The position numbers and the translations under genes are program-made. Below, in pieces: positions 52,353 to 62,500 of a stretch of 64,000 nucleotides of DNA. Under the pieces are notes generated by a model. That model had not been told where the DNA came from and did no database searches. It saw only the letters and a list, made by a program, of their open reading frames with translations. The stretch comes from UTCHB3 sp964431385 (GTDB lineage Bacteria; Bacteroidota; Ignavibacteria; Ignavibacteriales; Ignavibacteriaceae): assembly GCA_964431385.1 (NCBI GenBank), contig CAYSJM010000009.1, forward strand, positions 1 to 64,000, written 5' to 3'. Each line of letters begins with the position of its first letter. Position 1 is the first letter of the stretch.

Positions 52353-53720
52353 TTAGTTTTTACCGTAGTAGTCCATCAATGCATCGTAGAGCATACGGGC
52401 AACTTTTTTATACCCTTCTGCACTAAGGTGTGTCATATCAGCAGTGGTGAGTTTGTCTTTACCCCATCTCTCCATTGCACCTTCACCACCCATTGCGGCA
52501 AAAAGATCCCAGAAAGCGACACCGGTTTTTGAAGCCACATTTTTCTGAACAGTTACGAGTTTCTTAACCATTTCGTTTGTTTCAAATTTTGAACCGACTT
52601 TTTTGCCTTTGTCGCCAACACCCACTATAAGAATTGGCACTCCGGGCATTGCACTTTTGATGTGATTTACAACTTCGGTGAATTCTTTTTCATAGTTAGC
52701 GGTATTTTTAACTTTATCAACTGAGTTGAGACCAAAACTTAAAATTACCAAATCATAATTTAGCATACTGTGAAACGCAGTCATGTTGGCTTTAGGAATT
52801 CTCTTTAAAGCATTTCCATCATCACCTCTGAGCGGGAAGTTATCAACATAAACGCCGTTACCCGATTCAAGGCTTACTCCATAAAGTGCAGCCTGATTGT
52901 CTTTTTCCATTGTCATTTTGAAAGATTTTGAACCCTTAAATGCTATATCAGTTGCATTAAGGTTCTTTCCGGTTTTGAAAGGAGCTGATTTTTCACCGCC
53001 TTTGTCAAATTCGTAGTCGAAGTTTCCTGAACCTTCAGTGTAGAAAACTCTAACTTTATCGAATGTTCTTACAGTTTTATATTTCCAGGTTGTTTCATAT
53101 TTAACCCAGCTACCACTTTTTGGAATAAATACACCACCTGAAATTCCGGCACCTCTTTTAGGATTACCGTTAATCACGAGTTGTGAATCCCAGTTACCTG
53201 AGAAATCAAGTTTAGTGGTTCCTCTGTAAGCTTTATCTTGAGTTGTAATCGCCACAAATCCAACTCCTGTGCCACCAAATTTATCCTGAAGTGCTTCACG
53301 GAAATCTGCACAGATATTATCACCTTCTATCGCTGAATCACCAAAATACGCAATTCTAACCATTCCACTTTTTGCACCTTTTAGAGCTGAAGCGAATGAT
53401 TTGAGTTGGGAGGTATTTCCGGAGATAGGGACTTTTGATTGCTGATCGCCTTCAATTTTTAGCACGGAGCCGTAATTTTCAGGGCTTAAAACATCATTAT
53501 ACACGAGTACTCCGTATGCATCCGCGAGACCCATGAAGTAATTATATTCATCCACGCGCTGAGTCAGTTCATCTTTTCTGATGTCTGAAAGAACATCCAC
53601 TTTTTTGGTAGTAAACGGTCCAATTTCGATTCCTTCAGGTATGTAAGTAAAACCATACATGGTTAATGCGGCAATTGCCAACAAGATGAAAGAACGAAAT
53701 CCGGCAAATTTGTTTGACAT
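52353..53720 (-). CDS. SGNH/GDSL-type periplasmic acyltransferase or esterase (AlgX/DltD-like role)
   Basis: About 455 aa with an N-terminal membrane anchor or signal (about 8-27). The SGNH blocks are complete: GDSAIEGD (Ser near 128), the Gly/Asn block SFGLNSVD, and the Asp/His block ADMTHLS near the C-terminus. A beta-rich insertion (about 200-300) looks like a carbohydrate-binding module. I placed the start at the ATG at 53720, with GGAG seven bases before it; an ATG at 53732 is also in frame. First gene of the acylation cassette. It probably hands acyl groups to an envelope polymer, as DltD or AlgX do. Confidence 0.85.
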   Translation of the reverse strand: MSNKFAGFRSFILLAIAALTMYGFTYIPEGIEIGPFTTKKVDVLSDIRKDELTQRVDEYNYFMGLADAYGVLVYNDVLSPENYGSVLKIEGDQQSKVPISGNTSQLKSFASALKGAKSGMVRIAYFGDSAIEGDNICADFREALQDKFGGTGVGFVAITTQDKAYRGTTKLDFSGNWDSQLVINGNPKRGAGISGGVFIPKSGSWVKYETTWKYKTVRTFDKVRVFYTEGSGNFDYEFDKGGEKSAPFKTGKNLNATDIAFKGSKSFKMTMEKDNQAALYGVSLESGNGVYVDNFPLRGDDGNALKRIPKANMTAFHSMLNYDLVILSFGLNSVDKVKNTANYEKEFTEVVNHIKSAMPGVPILIVGVGDKGKKVGSKFETNEMVKKLVTVQKNVASKTGVAFWDLFAAMGGEGAMERWGKDKLTTADMTHLSAEGYKKVARMLYDALMDYYGKN

Positions 53721-53851
53721 ACTATTCTCCATATTAAATTGTTTTCGATTAAGCGAAAAATGAGGTTGGATTTGATTACAAATTTAACAAATTATTCGGA
53801 AAAATCGCATTATATTAGCACTTTCGAATGTAAAATAATCCATTAAAGACC

Positions 53852-55174
53852 ATGAAATCAAAAACATTAGTTCTAATTTGTACTATTCTTATCAGTTTAT
53901 GTTCCATCACAACTGCACAATCAACGGTTTACCGTGTAACATTTAATGATGAAATCTCTCTCTCCCTCGTGCCATATCTCAAAAGAGCCCTGGAATTGGC
54001 GACGAAAGAGAAAGCTGATGCCCTTATCGTTGAGATTAATACTTTTGGTGGCAGAGTTGACGCTGCAACCCAGTTAAAAGATATTCTTATCGATGCAAAA
54101 ATACCGACCATTGCTTTTGTGAATAAAAGAGCAATTTCGGCCGGTGCATTAATTACCCTCTCATGTAAAAAAATTGCCATGGCACCGGGAAGTACCATCG
54201 GGGCTGCCACAGTGGTTGATCAAGAGGGTAAAAAAGGCTCTGAGAAATATCAGTCATATATGAGAGCTGAAATGAGATCAACAGCTCAAAAAAATGGAAG
54301 AAATACAAAGATAGCCGAGGGAATGGTTGACGAAAGAGTTGTGATCCCCGGACTCGTTGATTCAACGCAGCTTGTATCCCTCGATGATGTTGAGGCTATT
54401 AATCTAAAAATGGCAGACACAATCGCAAGTTCTGCAAAAGCAGCAGCAGAGGCTTTTGGATATTCAAATCCACTGATAATCGATGTAAAGAGTAACTGGG
54501 CGGAGGAATTTGTAAGGTTTTTGAATAATCCGATAGTCGCATCACTTTTAATAATGCTCGGACTTGCAGGAATTTATACCGAAATTAAAACTCCCGGATT
54601 TGGTGTGCCCGGAATAATCGGAGTAATCTTTTTAGCTCTGTTTTTTGGTTCGTCACTAATACTCGATCTTGCATCATGGTTCGAAATTGTACTTTTTATA
54701 ATGGGGCTTGCGGCGATACTTGTGGAGATATTTTTAATCCCGGGGTTTGGAGTCGCGGGTGTAGTCGGAATTCTCCTGATGGTGGCCTCCCTCTTCTTTT
54801 CACTTTTCAATACAGAGGGTTATTTCGATTTTTCACTTATTCAAGTAGCGATAATTCAACTGGGATCAGCTCTTTTGGGTTTCATGTTATTAGGATTCCT
54901 TGCGTACAAGTTTCTGCCAAACACTCGCACTTTTAAGGCGTTTGTTCTGGATGCAGAATCGGGTGCTAAAACGGGTTACACTTCTGCTACTGACCATACT
55001 GAACTTATAGGAAAAGAAGGAAGTGCACTCACTGTATTGAGACCTGCCGGCACTGCAATTATCGACGGAGTAAGATATGATGTTGTTTCACAAGGTGACT
55101 ACATTGATAAGGATTCTCAAATAAAAGTGATTCTTGTTGAGGGCGTTAGAATTGTAGTCCAAAAAGCAGATTAA
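53852..55174 (+). CDS. NfeD-family membrane serine protease (ClpP class)
   Basis: 440 aa. A signal peptide leads to a periplasmic ClpP-like domain with Ser96 in NKRAISAGAL, the catalytic serine, and KKIAMAPGSTIG after it. Four to five membrane helices (about 225-350) follow, then a C-terminal OB-fold (about 370-440) containing IGKEGSALTVLRPAG. This is the long NfeD (NfeD1b) form, thought to act on membrane proteins together with flotillin-like partners. No flotillin gene is next to it. It is monocistronic, divergent from the acylation cassette. Confidence 0.9.
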   Translation: MKSKTLVLICTILISLCSITTAQSTVYRVTFNDEISLSLVPYLKRALELATKEKADALIVEINTFGGRVDAATQLKDILIDAKIPTIAFVNKRAISAGALITLSCKKIAMAPGSTIGAATVVDQEGKKGSEKYQSYMRAEMRSTAQKNGRNTKIAEGMVDERVVIPGLVDSTQLVSLDDVEAINLKMADTIASSAKAAAEAFGYSNPLIIDVKSNWAEEFVRFLNNPIVASLLIMLGLAGIYTEIKTPGFGVPGIIGVIFLALFFGSSLILDLASWFEIVLFIMGLAAILVEIFLIPGFGVAGVVGILLMVASLFFSLFNTEGYFDFSLIQVAIIQLGSALLGFMLLGFLAYKFLPNTRTFKAFVLDAESGAKTGYTSATDHTELIGKEGSALTVLRPAGTAIIDGVRYDVVSQGDYIDKDSQIKVILVEGVRIVVQKAD

Positions 55175-55179
55175 AATAA

Positions 55180-55215
55180 AAGAGGCTGCAAGATATTAAA
55201 CCTTGTCAGCCTCTT
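55180..55215 (-). terminator. Terminator between NfeD and the lipoprotein gene
   Basis: Stem AAGAGGCTG/CAGCCTCTT plus an inner ACAAG/CTTG extension is followed on the minus strand by TTTTATTTTAA. It mainly serves the minus-strand gene at 55238; on the plus strand the tract after the stem is A-rich. Confidence 0.78.
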
Positions 55216-55237
55216 CAAAATTAAGAATAGAGAGAAA

Positions 55238-56284
55238 TTATTTTAATCTCTCAACAATATTTACAACCAAAGATTTTTTTACGCTTGTAAAAGGAATCTT
55301 CTTTCCGGTTTTATCAGGAATTGAACCACTAAAAGCGAGTTCTTCTATAAGATTTGTTCTCGATTTTTGGAGTTTACCTTCATTGTCATTATAAAAGACT
55401 TTACCACCCCCGGTAATGGTGCTTTTATCAACCTTAATCCCCTGTTTTTCGAGTTCAGGGTTAAATTCAAAAGTTGCATCATATCCGGCTTCAATAACAG
55501 AGATATCCTTCCCGTTAAATTTACCCTTTTCTTTAAGAGTGTAAAGCTGAGTAGCATTAATCTGATACATACGGCTCTGATCAGGAACCGGTGGTTTTTG
55601 ATCTCTGTATGTCTCGTTGGCTTTTAATGAACCGGGTGAGAATGATCTAAATACCTGCATGATCATTCCTTTAAGATTTTCAGAAATTTCAGATTTAGCC
55701 ATTTCTTTTTGATCAGCAGGAATTGAGTCTTTACCCATCGGTGCTAACGCGAGGTCCGCGATTTTATCAACTTTGTAAACCTCGCGGATGACTCCTTTTT
55801 TATCAATTCTCGCCATGAAAGCATTACCTGTAAGTGCTTCGTAGAAACCAAAGTCCTTTTTGCTTGCAGAGTCAAGTTTGTCACCTGATTTATACTCTTT
55901 AACGGTTCCATTGATATCTGATTTTACATAGATGCTTCTGGTAACCACTTCAACTTCAGCGATAGTATCTTTATCAACATCTTTCACATCAAAATCGATA
56001 ACGAGAACATTACTCTGTTCAACTTTTTGGGAAATGCTGGTATCAGCTTTCATTTCCTGGCTGATTTTGTTAACAAACGCAACTTTATAGGTGAATTTGT
56101 CACCTTTTTCCAATTTATAACCGAAGTTTGTTACACCTTCAGCGGCTTTAACATCTTCGACTTTAAGATAGTTTGTGTCAATATCTTTTGTTGCTGCCAC
56201 ATCAGCAGGTTTGTCACCACAACCTGCGAGAACAAACACAAAAGAGAAAATGAGAATTGAAAACATTAGTTTTCTTAATAACAT
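55238..56284 (-). CDS. Lipoprotein of unknown function (DUF6263-like)
   Basis: 348 aa with lipobox Cys22 (FVLAGC). The body is beta-rich with a repeated pattern of Lys/Asp-rich strands (YKLEKGDKFTYKV near residue 55, and later DITVIE-like strands), resembling a family of Bacteroidota envelope lipoproteins of unknown role. I do not recognise a specific function. It starts four bases after the NamZ gene, so it is the last gene of the sucD-ndk-nudix-namZ run, and ends at a strong terminator. Confidence 0.75.
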   Translation of the reverse strand: MLLRKLMFSILIFSFVFVLAGCGDKPADVAATKDIDTNYLKVEDVKAAEGVTNFGYKLEKGDKFTYKVAFVNKISQEMKADTSISQKVEQSNVLVIDFDVKDVDKDTIAEVEVVTRSIYVKSDINGTVKEYKSGDKLDSASKKDFGFYEALTGNAFMARIDKKGVIREVYKVDKIADLALAPMGKDSIPADQKEMAKSEISENLKGMIMQVFRSFSPGSLKANETYRDQKPPVPDQSRMYQINATQLYTLKEKGKFNGKDISVIEAGYDATFEFNPELEKQGIKVDKSTITGGGKVFYNDNEGKLQKSRTNLIEELAFSGSIPDKTGKKIPFTSVKKSLVVNIVERLK

Positions 56285-56288
56285 ACTG

Positions 56289-57569
56289 TTACCTTAAGTT
56301 AGTGTATAATAAATACTTGTTTCTAAGCTCTTTAAACTGCTGCAGTTCCGAAGTGTAACTTTTTACCACAGCTTCCCACCCTGCTTTTACCAGCATTTCC
56401 CTGATTCTGTTGTTACCTGCTTTTCCTGCAAATCCTTTTTCTCTAATCTCAAATTTACCCGGATACGATTTTAAGAGATGATCGAGAAGGAAAAATCCAA
56501 ATTTAACCGACTCAAACCCGGGGTTAATTCCTGTAATTCTTGCACCAAAACACTTTTCACCGAGATATTTTGGTTTTGTCGCAGCTGAACTCTCTACCGG
56601 AGTAAATTCAACAGGTTCCACACTTTTAATTCCCGGAAATGCGGCAATTGCATCTGAGAATTCTTTTGACTTTACAAATGGAGCACCAATAATAAGAAAA
56701 GGTTCTTCAGTTCCTCTTCCTTCAGAAAAATTTGTGTTCTCTAAAAGACAGGTTCCCGGATAAACCTTTGACGCCAATACCGATCTTAGATTTGGAGATG
56801 GATTCACCCAGTCAAGACCCGTGGAGCTAAACTCTGTTTCCCTGAAATAACCCTTCATCTTTACGACATCAAGCGTGCAGGAGATATTTTTTCTTTTCAA
56901 AATATCATCTTTGAAGAAGTATGCCAACTCACCAACTGTCATACCATGTGCTATTGGGAGAGCAGTTATGCCAACAAATGAAAAAAGTGGTTCCTCGACT
57001 ATTGGACCATCGACATAAGTTCCCTCAATAATATTGGGTTGATCCAAAACGATAACGGGTATCCCCTTTTCACCACATGCTTCCATTACATAATATAGCG
57101 TGGAGATATATGTATAAAATCTGACTCCCACATCTCTAATCGAAAAAATCATGACATCCACACCATTCAGCATTTGTGCAGTTGGCTTTTTTGTGGCACC
57201 ATAGAGTGAATAAACCTGTAATCCGGTTTTTTCATCTTTCGAATCGTCAATTTTCTTTCCCGCAGCAGCATCACCCCTGAAACCATGTTCAGGACCAAAA
57301 ACAGCAGTTATACTTGTTTTTTTATCAAAATGAAGTGCATCTACAAGGTGTTTACCGTCTTTTGTAATAGCCGAATGATTTGTAACAATTCCAACTCTCT
57401 TACCGACTATTTCAGAAATCCGATCATCGAGAAATCCATCTATCCCGTTTTTAAACTTTTCTTCAACCGTGGAGTTTGCTTCAGGTTTTGAATCGGGTAC
57501 ATCACCTTTTTGGCAACCCGTTACGGTAAGGGGGAACACAGATAAAATTAAAAACAAAAATATTTTCAT
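56289..57569 (-). CDS. Exo-beta-N-acetylmuramidase NamZ-like (DUF1343, GH171)
   Basis: 426 aa lipoprotein (lipobox in FPLTVTGC). The family blocks are visible: VGIVTNHSAI, GPEHGFRGDA, YSLYGATKKPT, FYTYISTLYYVMEA, VLDQPN and WVNPSPNLRS, then SEGRGTEEPF. It should release MurNAc from muropeptides in the periplasm during wall recycling. I chose the ATG at 57569 because it overlaps the stop of the NUDIX gene (ATGA). The frame is open further upstream, but that would begin inside the neighbour. Confidence 0.9.
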   Translation of the reverse strand: MKIFLFLILSVFPLTVTGCQKGDVPDSKPEANSTVEEKFKNGIDGFLDDRISEIVGKRVGIVTNHSAITKDGKHLVDALHFDKKTSITAVFGPEHGFRGDAAAGKKIDDSKDEKTGLQVYSLYGATKKPTAQMLNGVDVMIFSIRDVGVRFYTYISTLYYVMEACGEKGIPVIVLDQPNIIEGTYVDGPIVEEPLFSFVGITALPIAHGMTVGELAYFFKDDILKRKNISCTLDVVKMKGYFRETEFSSTGLDWVNPSPNLRSVLASKVYPGTCLLENTNFSEGRGTEEPFLIIGAPFVKSKEFSDAIAAFPGIKSVEPVEFTPVESSAATKPKYLGEKCFGARITGINPGFESVKFGFFLLDHLLKSYPGKFEIREKGFAGKAGNNRIREMLVKAGWEAVVKSYTSELQQFKELRNKYLLYTNLR

Positions 57570-58117
57570 TTTAATCTCTTCAATATAGTGTGCTTTGCGA
57601 GTGCCCATGCTGAGAGGGTCATTCCGTCAAAGATTTTTCCCTGACTAATCATAGTCTCAAATTGAGGGATTGTAACTTCCTCAACCGTTAACTCTTCGGT
57701 ATCGTCAGGTTTTTTAGTATCGGGCACCAAATCCCTCGCTAAAAAAACATGACAATTTTCATCGGTTACTCCGTTAAATGGACAAAATTTACCAACTTTT
57801 GTCACTTTTTTTGCAGAATAGCCTGTTTCTTCCCGTAATTCAAAATTTGCGGTCTCCTCGGGAGTAGAGTCCGTTTTTATTCCACCGCATGGGAACTCTA
57901 AAGAAAATCTTTTATTCAGATAGCGATACTGATTGACGAGGAGAAGGTTGTTTCCTTCGTTAATTGGTATGACCATAGAAGAGCCGTTTGTATGCACAAA
58001 ATAATACTTTCCTTTGAACCCCTTGGAAGGGATAACAAAATCATCTATTCGGTAACTCCAGAAAGGATTTCTGTGATACTCGCGGCCCTTAATTTTTTTC
58101 CAGCGGGAAATTGCCAT
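57566..58117 (-). CDS. NUDIX hydrolase
   Basis: 183 aa. The Nudix box runs from CGGIKTDSTPEETAN to FELREETGY; the RE position carries Phe in place of Arg, but the metal-binding EE pair is intact. The N-terminal beta-sheet half resembles ADP-ribose/GDP-mannose type members. The substrate is unknown, but it is likely a nucleoside diphosphate derivative in the cytoplasm. The gene overlaps ndk by one base (TAATG) and NamZ by ATGA, so the three are coupled. Confidence 0.87.
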   Translation of the reverse strand: MAISRWKKIKGREYHRNPFWSYRIDDFVIPSKGFKGKYYFVHTNGSSMVIPINEGNNLLLVNQYRYLNKRFSLEFPCGGIKTDSTPEETANFELREETGYSAKKVTKVGKFCPFNGVTDENCHVFLARDLVPDTKKPDDTEELTVEEVTIPQFETMISQGKIFDGMTLSAWALAKHTILKRLK

Positions 58118-58548
58118 TAAAGAGGATAGTTATTCAATCGTTCGTCACGGGAAAAGAAATGCGATATTTCGATAAGTGCATTTTCATCACTGTCAGAACC
58201 GTGAACGGCATTTTCAGCTTTACTTCCGGCATATCTTTTTCTAATGGTTCCCTCTTCAGCCTGAGCTGGATCAGTAGCACCAATCAGTTTTCTGAAATCA
58301 GCAACTGCATTTTCTTTTTCAAGCATCAAAGGGACACATGGACCAGATGACATAAAATCGACCAACTCACCATAGAAAGGTCTCTCTTTGTGCACTTCAT
58401 AAAATCCTTTAGCAGAGTCAACGCTCATTCTGGTCATTTTCATAGCTTTTACTTTGAAACCGGCTTCGGTAATCATAGTAATGATTTGACCAACATAGTT
58501 GTTTTTTACTGCATCAGGTTTAATGATTGCAAAAGTTAGATTGCTCAA
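58117..58548 (-). CDS. ndk: Nucleoside diphosphate kinase
   Basis: 143 aa, the normal size. The phospho-accepting histidine is His116 in NAVHGSDS. The FAIIKPDAV start and ERPFYGELVDFM block are family signatures. It balances cytoplasmic nucleoside triphosphates. It follows sucD by 29 bp on the same strand; a GTP/ATP-linked partnership of NDK with succinyl-CoA synthetase is known in other bacteria, and the adjacency is consistent with that. Confidence 0.96.
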   Translation of the reverse strand: MSNLTFAIIKPDAVKNNYVGQIITMITEAGFKVKAMKMTRMSVDSAKGFYEVHKERPFYGELVDFMSSGPCVPLMLEKENAVADFRKLIGATDPAQAEEGTIRKRYAGSKAENAVHGSDSDENALIEISHFFSRDERLNNYPL

Positions 58549-58577
58549 TATTTTCTCCTAAAAATTAATTCTATTTG

Positions 58578-59468
58578 TTAACTTTTCTTTTTAGCTTTGG
58601 CATCAAGTGCCTTTTTCATGGTTACACCAATATCGGCAGGTGAATTAACCACCTTAATTCCGGCTTTTTTCATTGCTTCCATTTTTTCAGAAGCAGTACC
58701 TTTACCGCCTGAAATAATTGCACCGGCATGACCCATTCTTCTTCCGGGAGGTGCTGTCTGACCTGCAATAAAACCAACAACCGGTTTTTTCACAAATTTT
58801 TTGATAAACTCAGCAGCTTCTTCTTCAGCCGAACCACCAATCTCACCAATCATAACGATACCCTCTGTTTCAGGATCTTCGTTGAAAAGTTTGATAATAT
58901 CGATGAATCTTGAACCGATTACAGGATCGCCACCAATTCCTACGCAAGTTGACTGCCCGATGCCCAAATCACTCAACTGTTTAACAGCTTCGTAAGTGAG
59001 AGTTCCAGAACGGGAAACTACGCCAACGCTACCTGCTTTGTGAATGAAACCGGGCATAATACCAATTTTACCTTTACCTGGTGAAATTACACCGGGGCAG
59101 TTTGGTCCAATGAGAACGATACCTTTTTGTCTTATCAAGTGATAAACCGGAATCATATCCGCAGCCGGAATTCCTTCTGTGATACAGATAATAACTTTTA
59201 TTCCGGCGTCTGCTGCTTCAAGAATTGCATCGGCAGCAAATGATGCAGGAACAAAAATAACGGAAGTGTTGGCTTTAGCAACATCAACCGCTTCCTGAAC
59301 TGTATTAAATACCGGTATTCCCTCAAAATCGGTTCCACCTTTTCCGGGGGTAACTCCGGCAACAACTTTTGTTTTGTATTCCACCATCTGTCTGGTGTGA
59401 AATGATCCTTCGCCGCCCGTAATCCCTTGTACCACAAGGCGAGTTTTCTTGTCAACAAGAATGCTCAT
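58578..59468 (-). CDS. sucD: Succinyl-CoA synthetase alpha subunit
   Basis: 296 aa from the ATG at 59468, which has AAAGGA upstream; the open frame runs 15 codons further but begins without a site. The CoA-binding Rossmann part includes QGITGGEGSFH, and the phospho-histidine is His247 in RRMGHAGA, equal to E. coli His246. It makes ATP or GTP in the citric acid cycle. The beta-subunit gene sucC is not in this window, although the two genes are often adjacent. Confidence 0.95.
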   Translation of the reverse strand: MSILVDKKTRLVVQGITGGEGSFHTRQMVEYKTKVVAGVTPGKGGTDFEGIPVFNTVQEAVDVAKANTSVIFVPASFAADAILEAADAGIKVIICITEGIPAADMIPVYHLIRQKGIVLIGPNCPGVISPGKGKIGIMPGFIHKAGSVGVVSRSGTLTYEAVKQLSDLGIGQSTCVGIGGDPVIGSRFIDIIKLFNEDPETEGIVMIGEIGGSAEEEAAEFIKKFVKKPVVGFIAGQTAPPGRRMGHAGAIISGGKGTASEKMEAMKKAGIKVVNSPADIGVTMKKALDAKAKKKS

Positions 59469-59542
59469 ATTTGTATCCTTTATTCTGCAAATTTTTTCAA
59501 AATAATCATGCAAGATAACTATTTGTAAAGAATTAATTTATC

Positions 59543-59577
59543 GAAAAAAAAGGCTGCCCCATTTCTGAGACAGCCTT
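59543..59577 (-). terminator. Terminator, conserved element copy 3
   Basis: Stem AAGGCTG/CAGCCTT has the same 14-base interior as copies 1 and 2; on the minus strand it is followed by eight T. It ends the adhesin gene at 59599. Confidence 0.85.
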
Positions 59578-59598
59578 GTATTCCAAAATATAATTGGA

Positions 59599-62500
59599 TT
59601 ATTTAACGAGCATCATTTTTTTGACACTGCTAAAATTACCGGCTTGAATTTTATAGATGTAAACTCCTGTTGGTAAAGCAGTTGCATCAAAACTTACTTC
59701 ATATTCACCGGCAGTTTTAACTTCATTAAGAATAGTTGCAACCATTTCACCCGTTATCGAGTAAACTTTTATTGTCACATCGCTTTCATTCGGAATTGCA
59801 AATCTGATAACCGTTGAAGGGTTAAATGGATTTGGATAGTTCTGTGAAAGATTGTATTCTATCGGAAGTGTAGAACCTGTGGTCTTGACAGACATTGGTG
59901 AATCGAGTGAGTAGAGTACTCCATTCTCTGTTCCTGCCCATACAACATTCGAAGAAGGTGTTGAGAAAACCGAACCGGCACCGAGCCCTGAGAGCCCAAG
60001 ATTAGTCCAGGTTGTTCCATTGTCTGAGCTTCCAAAGATTCCGTTAGCCCACGAAGCCGCATAAACATTGTTGTTAGCATCGGTAGTTACTCCATAGATA
60101 AATGCCTGACCAACCGGTGTAGAAGTCCAGGTTGTGCCGTTGTTTGTTGATCTGATAACTCCGGATCCATAAGTTCCGGCAAATATATTACCATTTGGTG
60201 ATATTGTAAGAGCCCAAATATGTGGGAAGCCGGCGTTTAAGTCTGACCAGTTTGCTCCACCATTTGTCGATTTAATGATTCCACCGCCAAAAGAACCGGC
60301 ATAGATATTGCCTGCTGCATCGATAGCGAGGGCATGGATTGCTGTATTCAAAACACCAGTATTCAATGTTGAGAATGATGCTCCGTGATCTGTGGATTTC
60401 AGAACTCCAAAGCCCCATGTTCCGGCATAAAGGTTACCGGATTGATCAATTTTAATAGCTCTAACATCTTTACCTGTTAATGAGGTTAAGCTCCATGTCG
60501 TGCCGCCATTTGTAGTCTTAAAAAGACCCTGTTCTGTACCGGCATAAATTGTGCCCGAAGCATCAACTGCCAGCGACCAAACATAAGCAACGGTCATGGT
60601 CGAGTTGATTCTTTCGAATGTTGATCCATTTTTTCTGTAAATCTTGCCACCGATGGTACCGATTAGAAGATTTCCACTATTATCTGAAGTAATTGCCCAG
60701 ATAAATTCATTGCTCATAAACTGACCCTGGGTCGTCCAGTTTCCTGTACCTGATCCCGAACCACCAGAGCCGCCTGAACCACCAGAGCCGCCTGTATAGT
60801 TATAAAGGTGAATTGTGACTGCTGCATAATCGTCTTCGGTTGTAATTCCATTATTAGGAGTCGAATCAGGATCGTACTGATCTGAATGGGTAATTTCAGC
60901 AATGTTTGATACATTTGCGTCAACAGGGATATTCCCTGTAAACTGAGTGTTATTCATCTGACCCTGACCTGTAAAGTTTTTACAGATCATCTGACCATTG
61001 ATAACACCGGTTACAAAATTCATGTCAGCCTTAGGAGCAAGCACTGAACCTCTGATATCTATTCCCTGAATAGTAACGCTTGTTGCCTGAGGGAAATTGT
61101 AAAGTACATTGCTGATTGATGTGCCGGTTACAGTAAGTCCACCTCTCCAGCTAACAGTTGTACCACTAACATTAATAAGAACAACAGAACCATTAGGAAC
61201 ATTGATCGCCATATTGTTTGCTTGTGATAACTGTGCACCATCAACATTAAATACATTGAGGAGTGGATGTGTTCCGGTTAGTTCGAGTCCGCCCCATTGG
61301 AAAGTTACAGTTCCATTCGCAGGGTAGTTCGAAAGTGAAGTTGATAAATTTAAGAGATATGTTGCTGCTGCTGAAAAATCGATTACACTTCCCTGTCTGA
61401 CAGTACCGTTATTGATACTTACTGCGTTGATTGGGAGATTTGAAGAGTGACCATAAACTACATTTCCTGAGTAAACCGCACCCGAGATGTAGGTTAAATC
61501 GTTTCCAACAACAAGTACATCATCGTTTGAGGGGGTAAGTTTGTCACCTACACTGTAACCTGCAAAATGTGCATTATGTCCAACTGCAACTTTACCTTCG
61601 GTGTCAGAAGATGGTTGGAAAACATCATTCAACACAAAAAGATTGTATCCAATAGCAGGACCAAGATTAAAGTAGTTAGAATTTAACGACTGTAAGTTAA
61701 CAGTGGTTGTCATCTGAAGTGTTGCGGAGGCACCGTTTGCAAGATTTCCAACAGTCCACACTCCGGTATTACTGTTGTAAGTACCTTGTGAGGCGGAACA
61801 GGAATTGTAATCTAAACCTGAAGGGAGGTGGTCTGTAACAGCAACATTTGTAGCTCCACTAAGACCGTGATTTGTAACAGTAATTGTAAATGTAATGATA
61901 TCACCATGGTTTCCGCTCGAAGTCGAAGCCGTTTTTGCGATACTTAAATCAGCGGAAGAAACCCAGGTAACACTTGCGTTTGTGGTAACGGTAGTATTCA
62001 CGGGAGTAGCAAGAACGATTTTTTGTTGATCGTTTGGTCTCGTTTTGTGGATATATCTCGTTCCTTGTGGAATAATGTGGTGTGCAGTGGCGGTAACTGT
62101 AGCACTGTTCTGTGCACCTTGTGTAAGAACGATGTTATTAACAGTTCCTGTTGCATCGGTTACAGCAGTGGTTTTGTTTAAACTTCCTGAACTGGAACCA
62201 AAATCAACAGTTACTCCCGGCATTGTTTGAAATGATGCATTGTAAGCAGTAAGGTTAAAAACTGCATTCTGACCTGCAGGAATAGATTGTGTTGCCGGAT
62301 TAAAAATTAATGTTGACAGGATTGAGCCACTATTTGAGTTGGCATTCGCATCAGCTATTATAGCTAATGCCCTGTTTTTAATAGTAGCGTTGGTAACAGT
62401 ACTTGCATCTACACCGTCGCTGAAATGCCAGATGGCTATCTGAACTGCAGCTGCTTCGGTAGCTGTGGGTGCTCCAACAAAAGGAGTATAATTATTTAAT

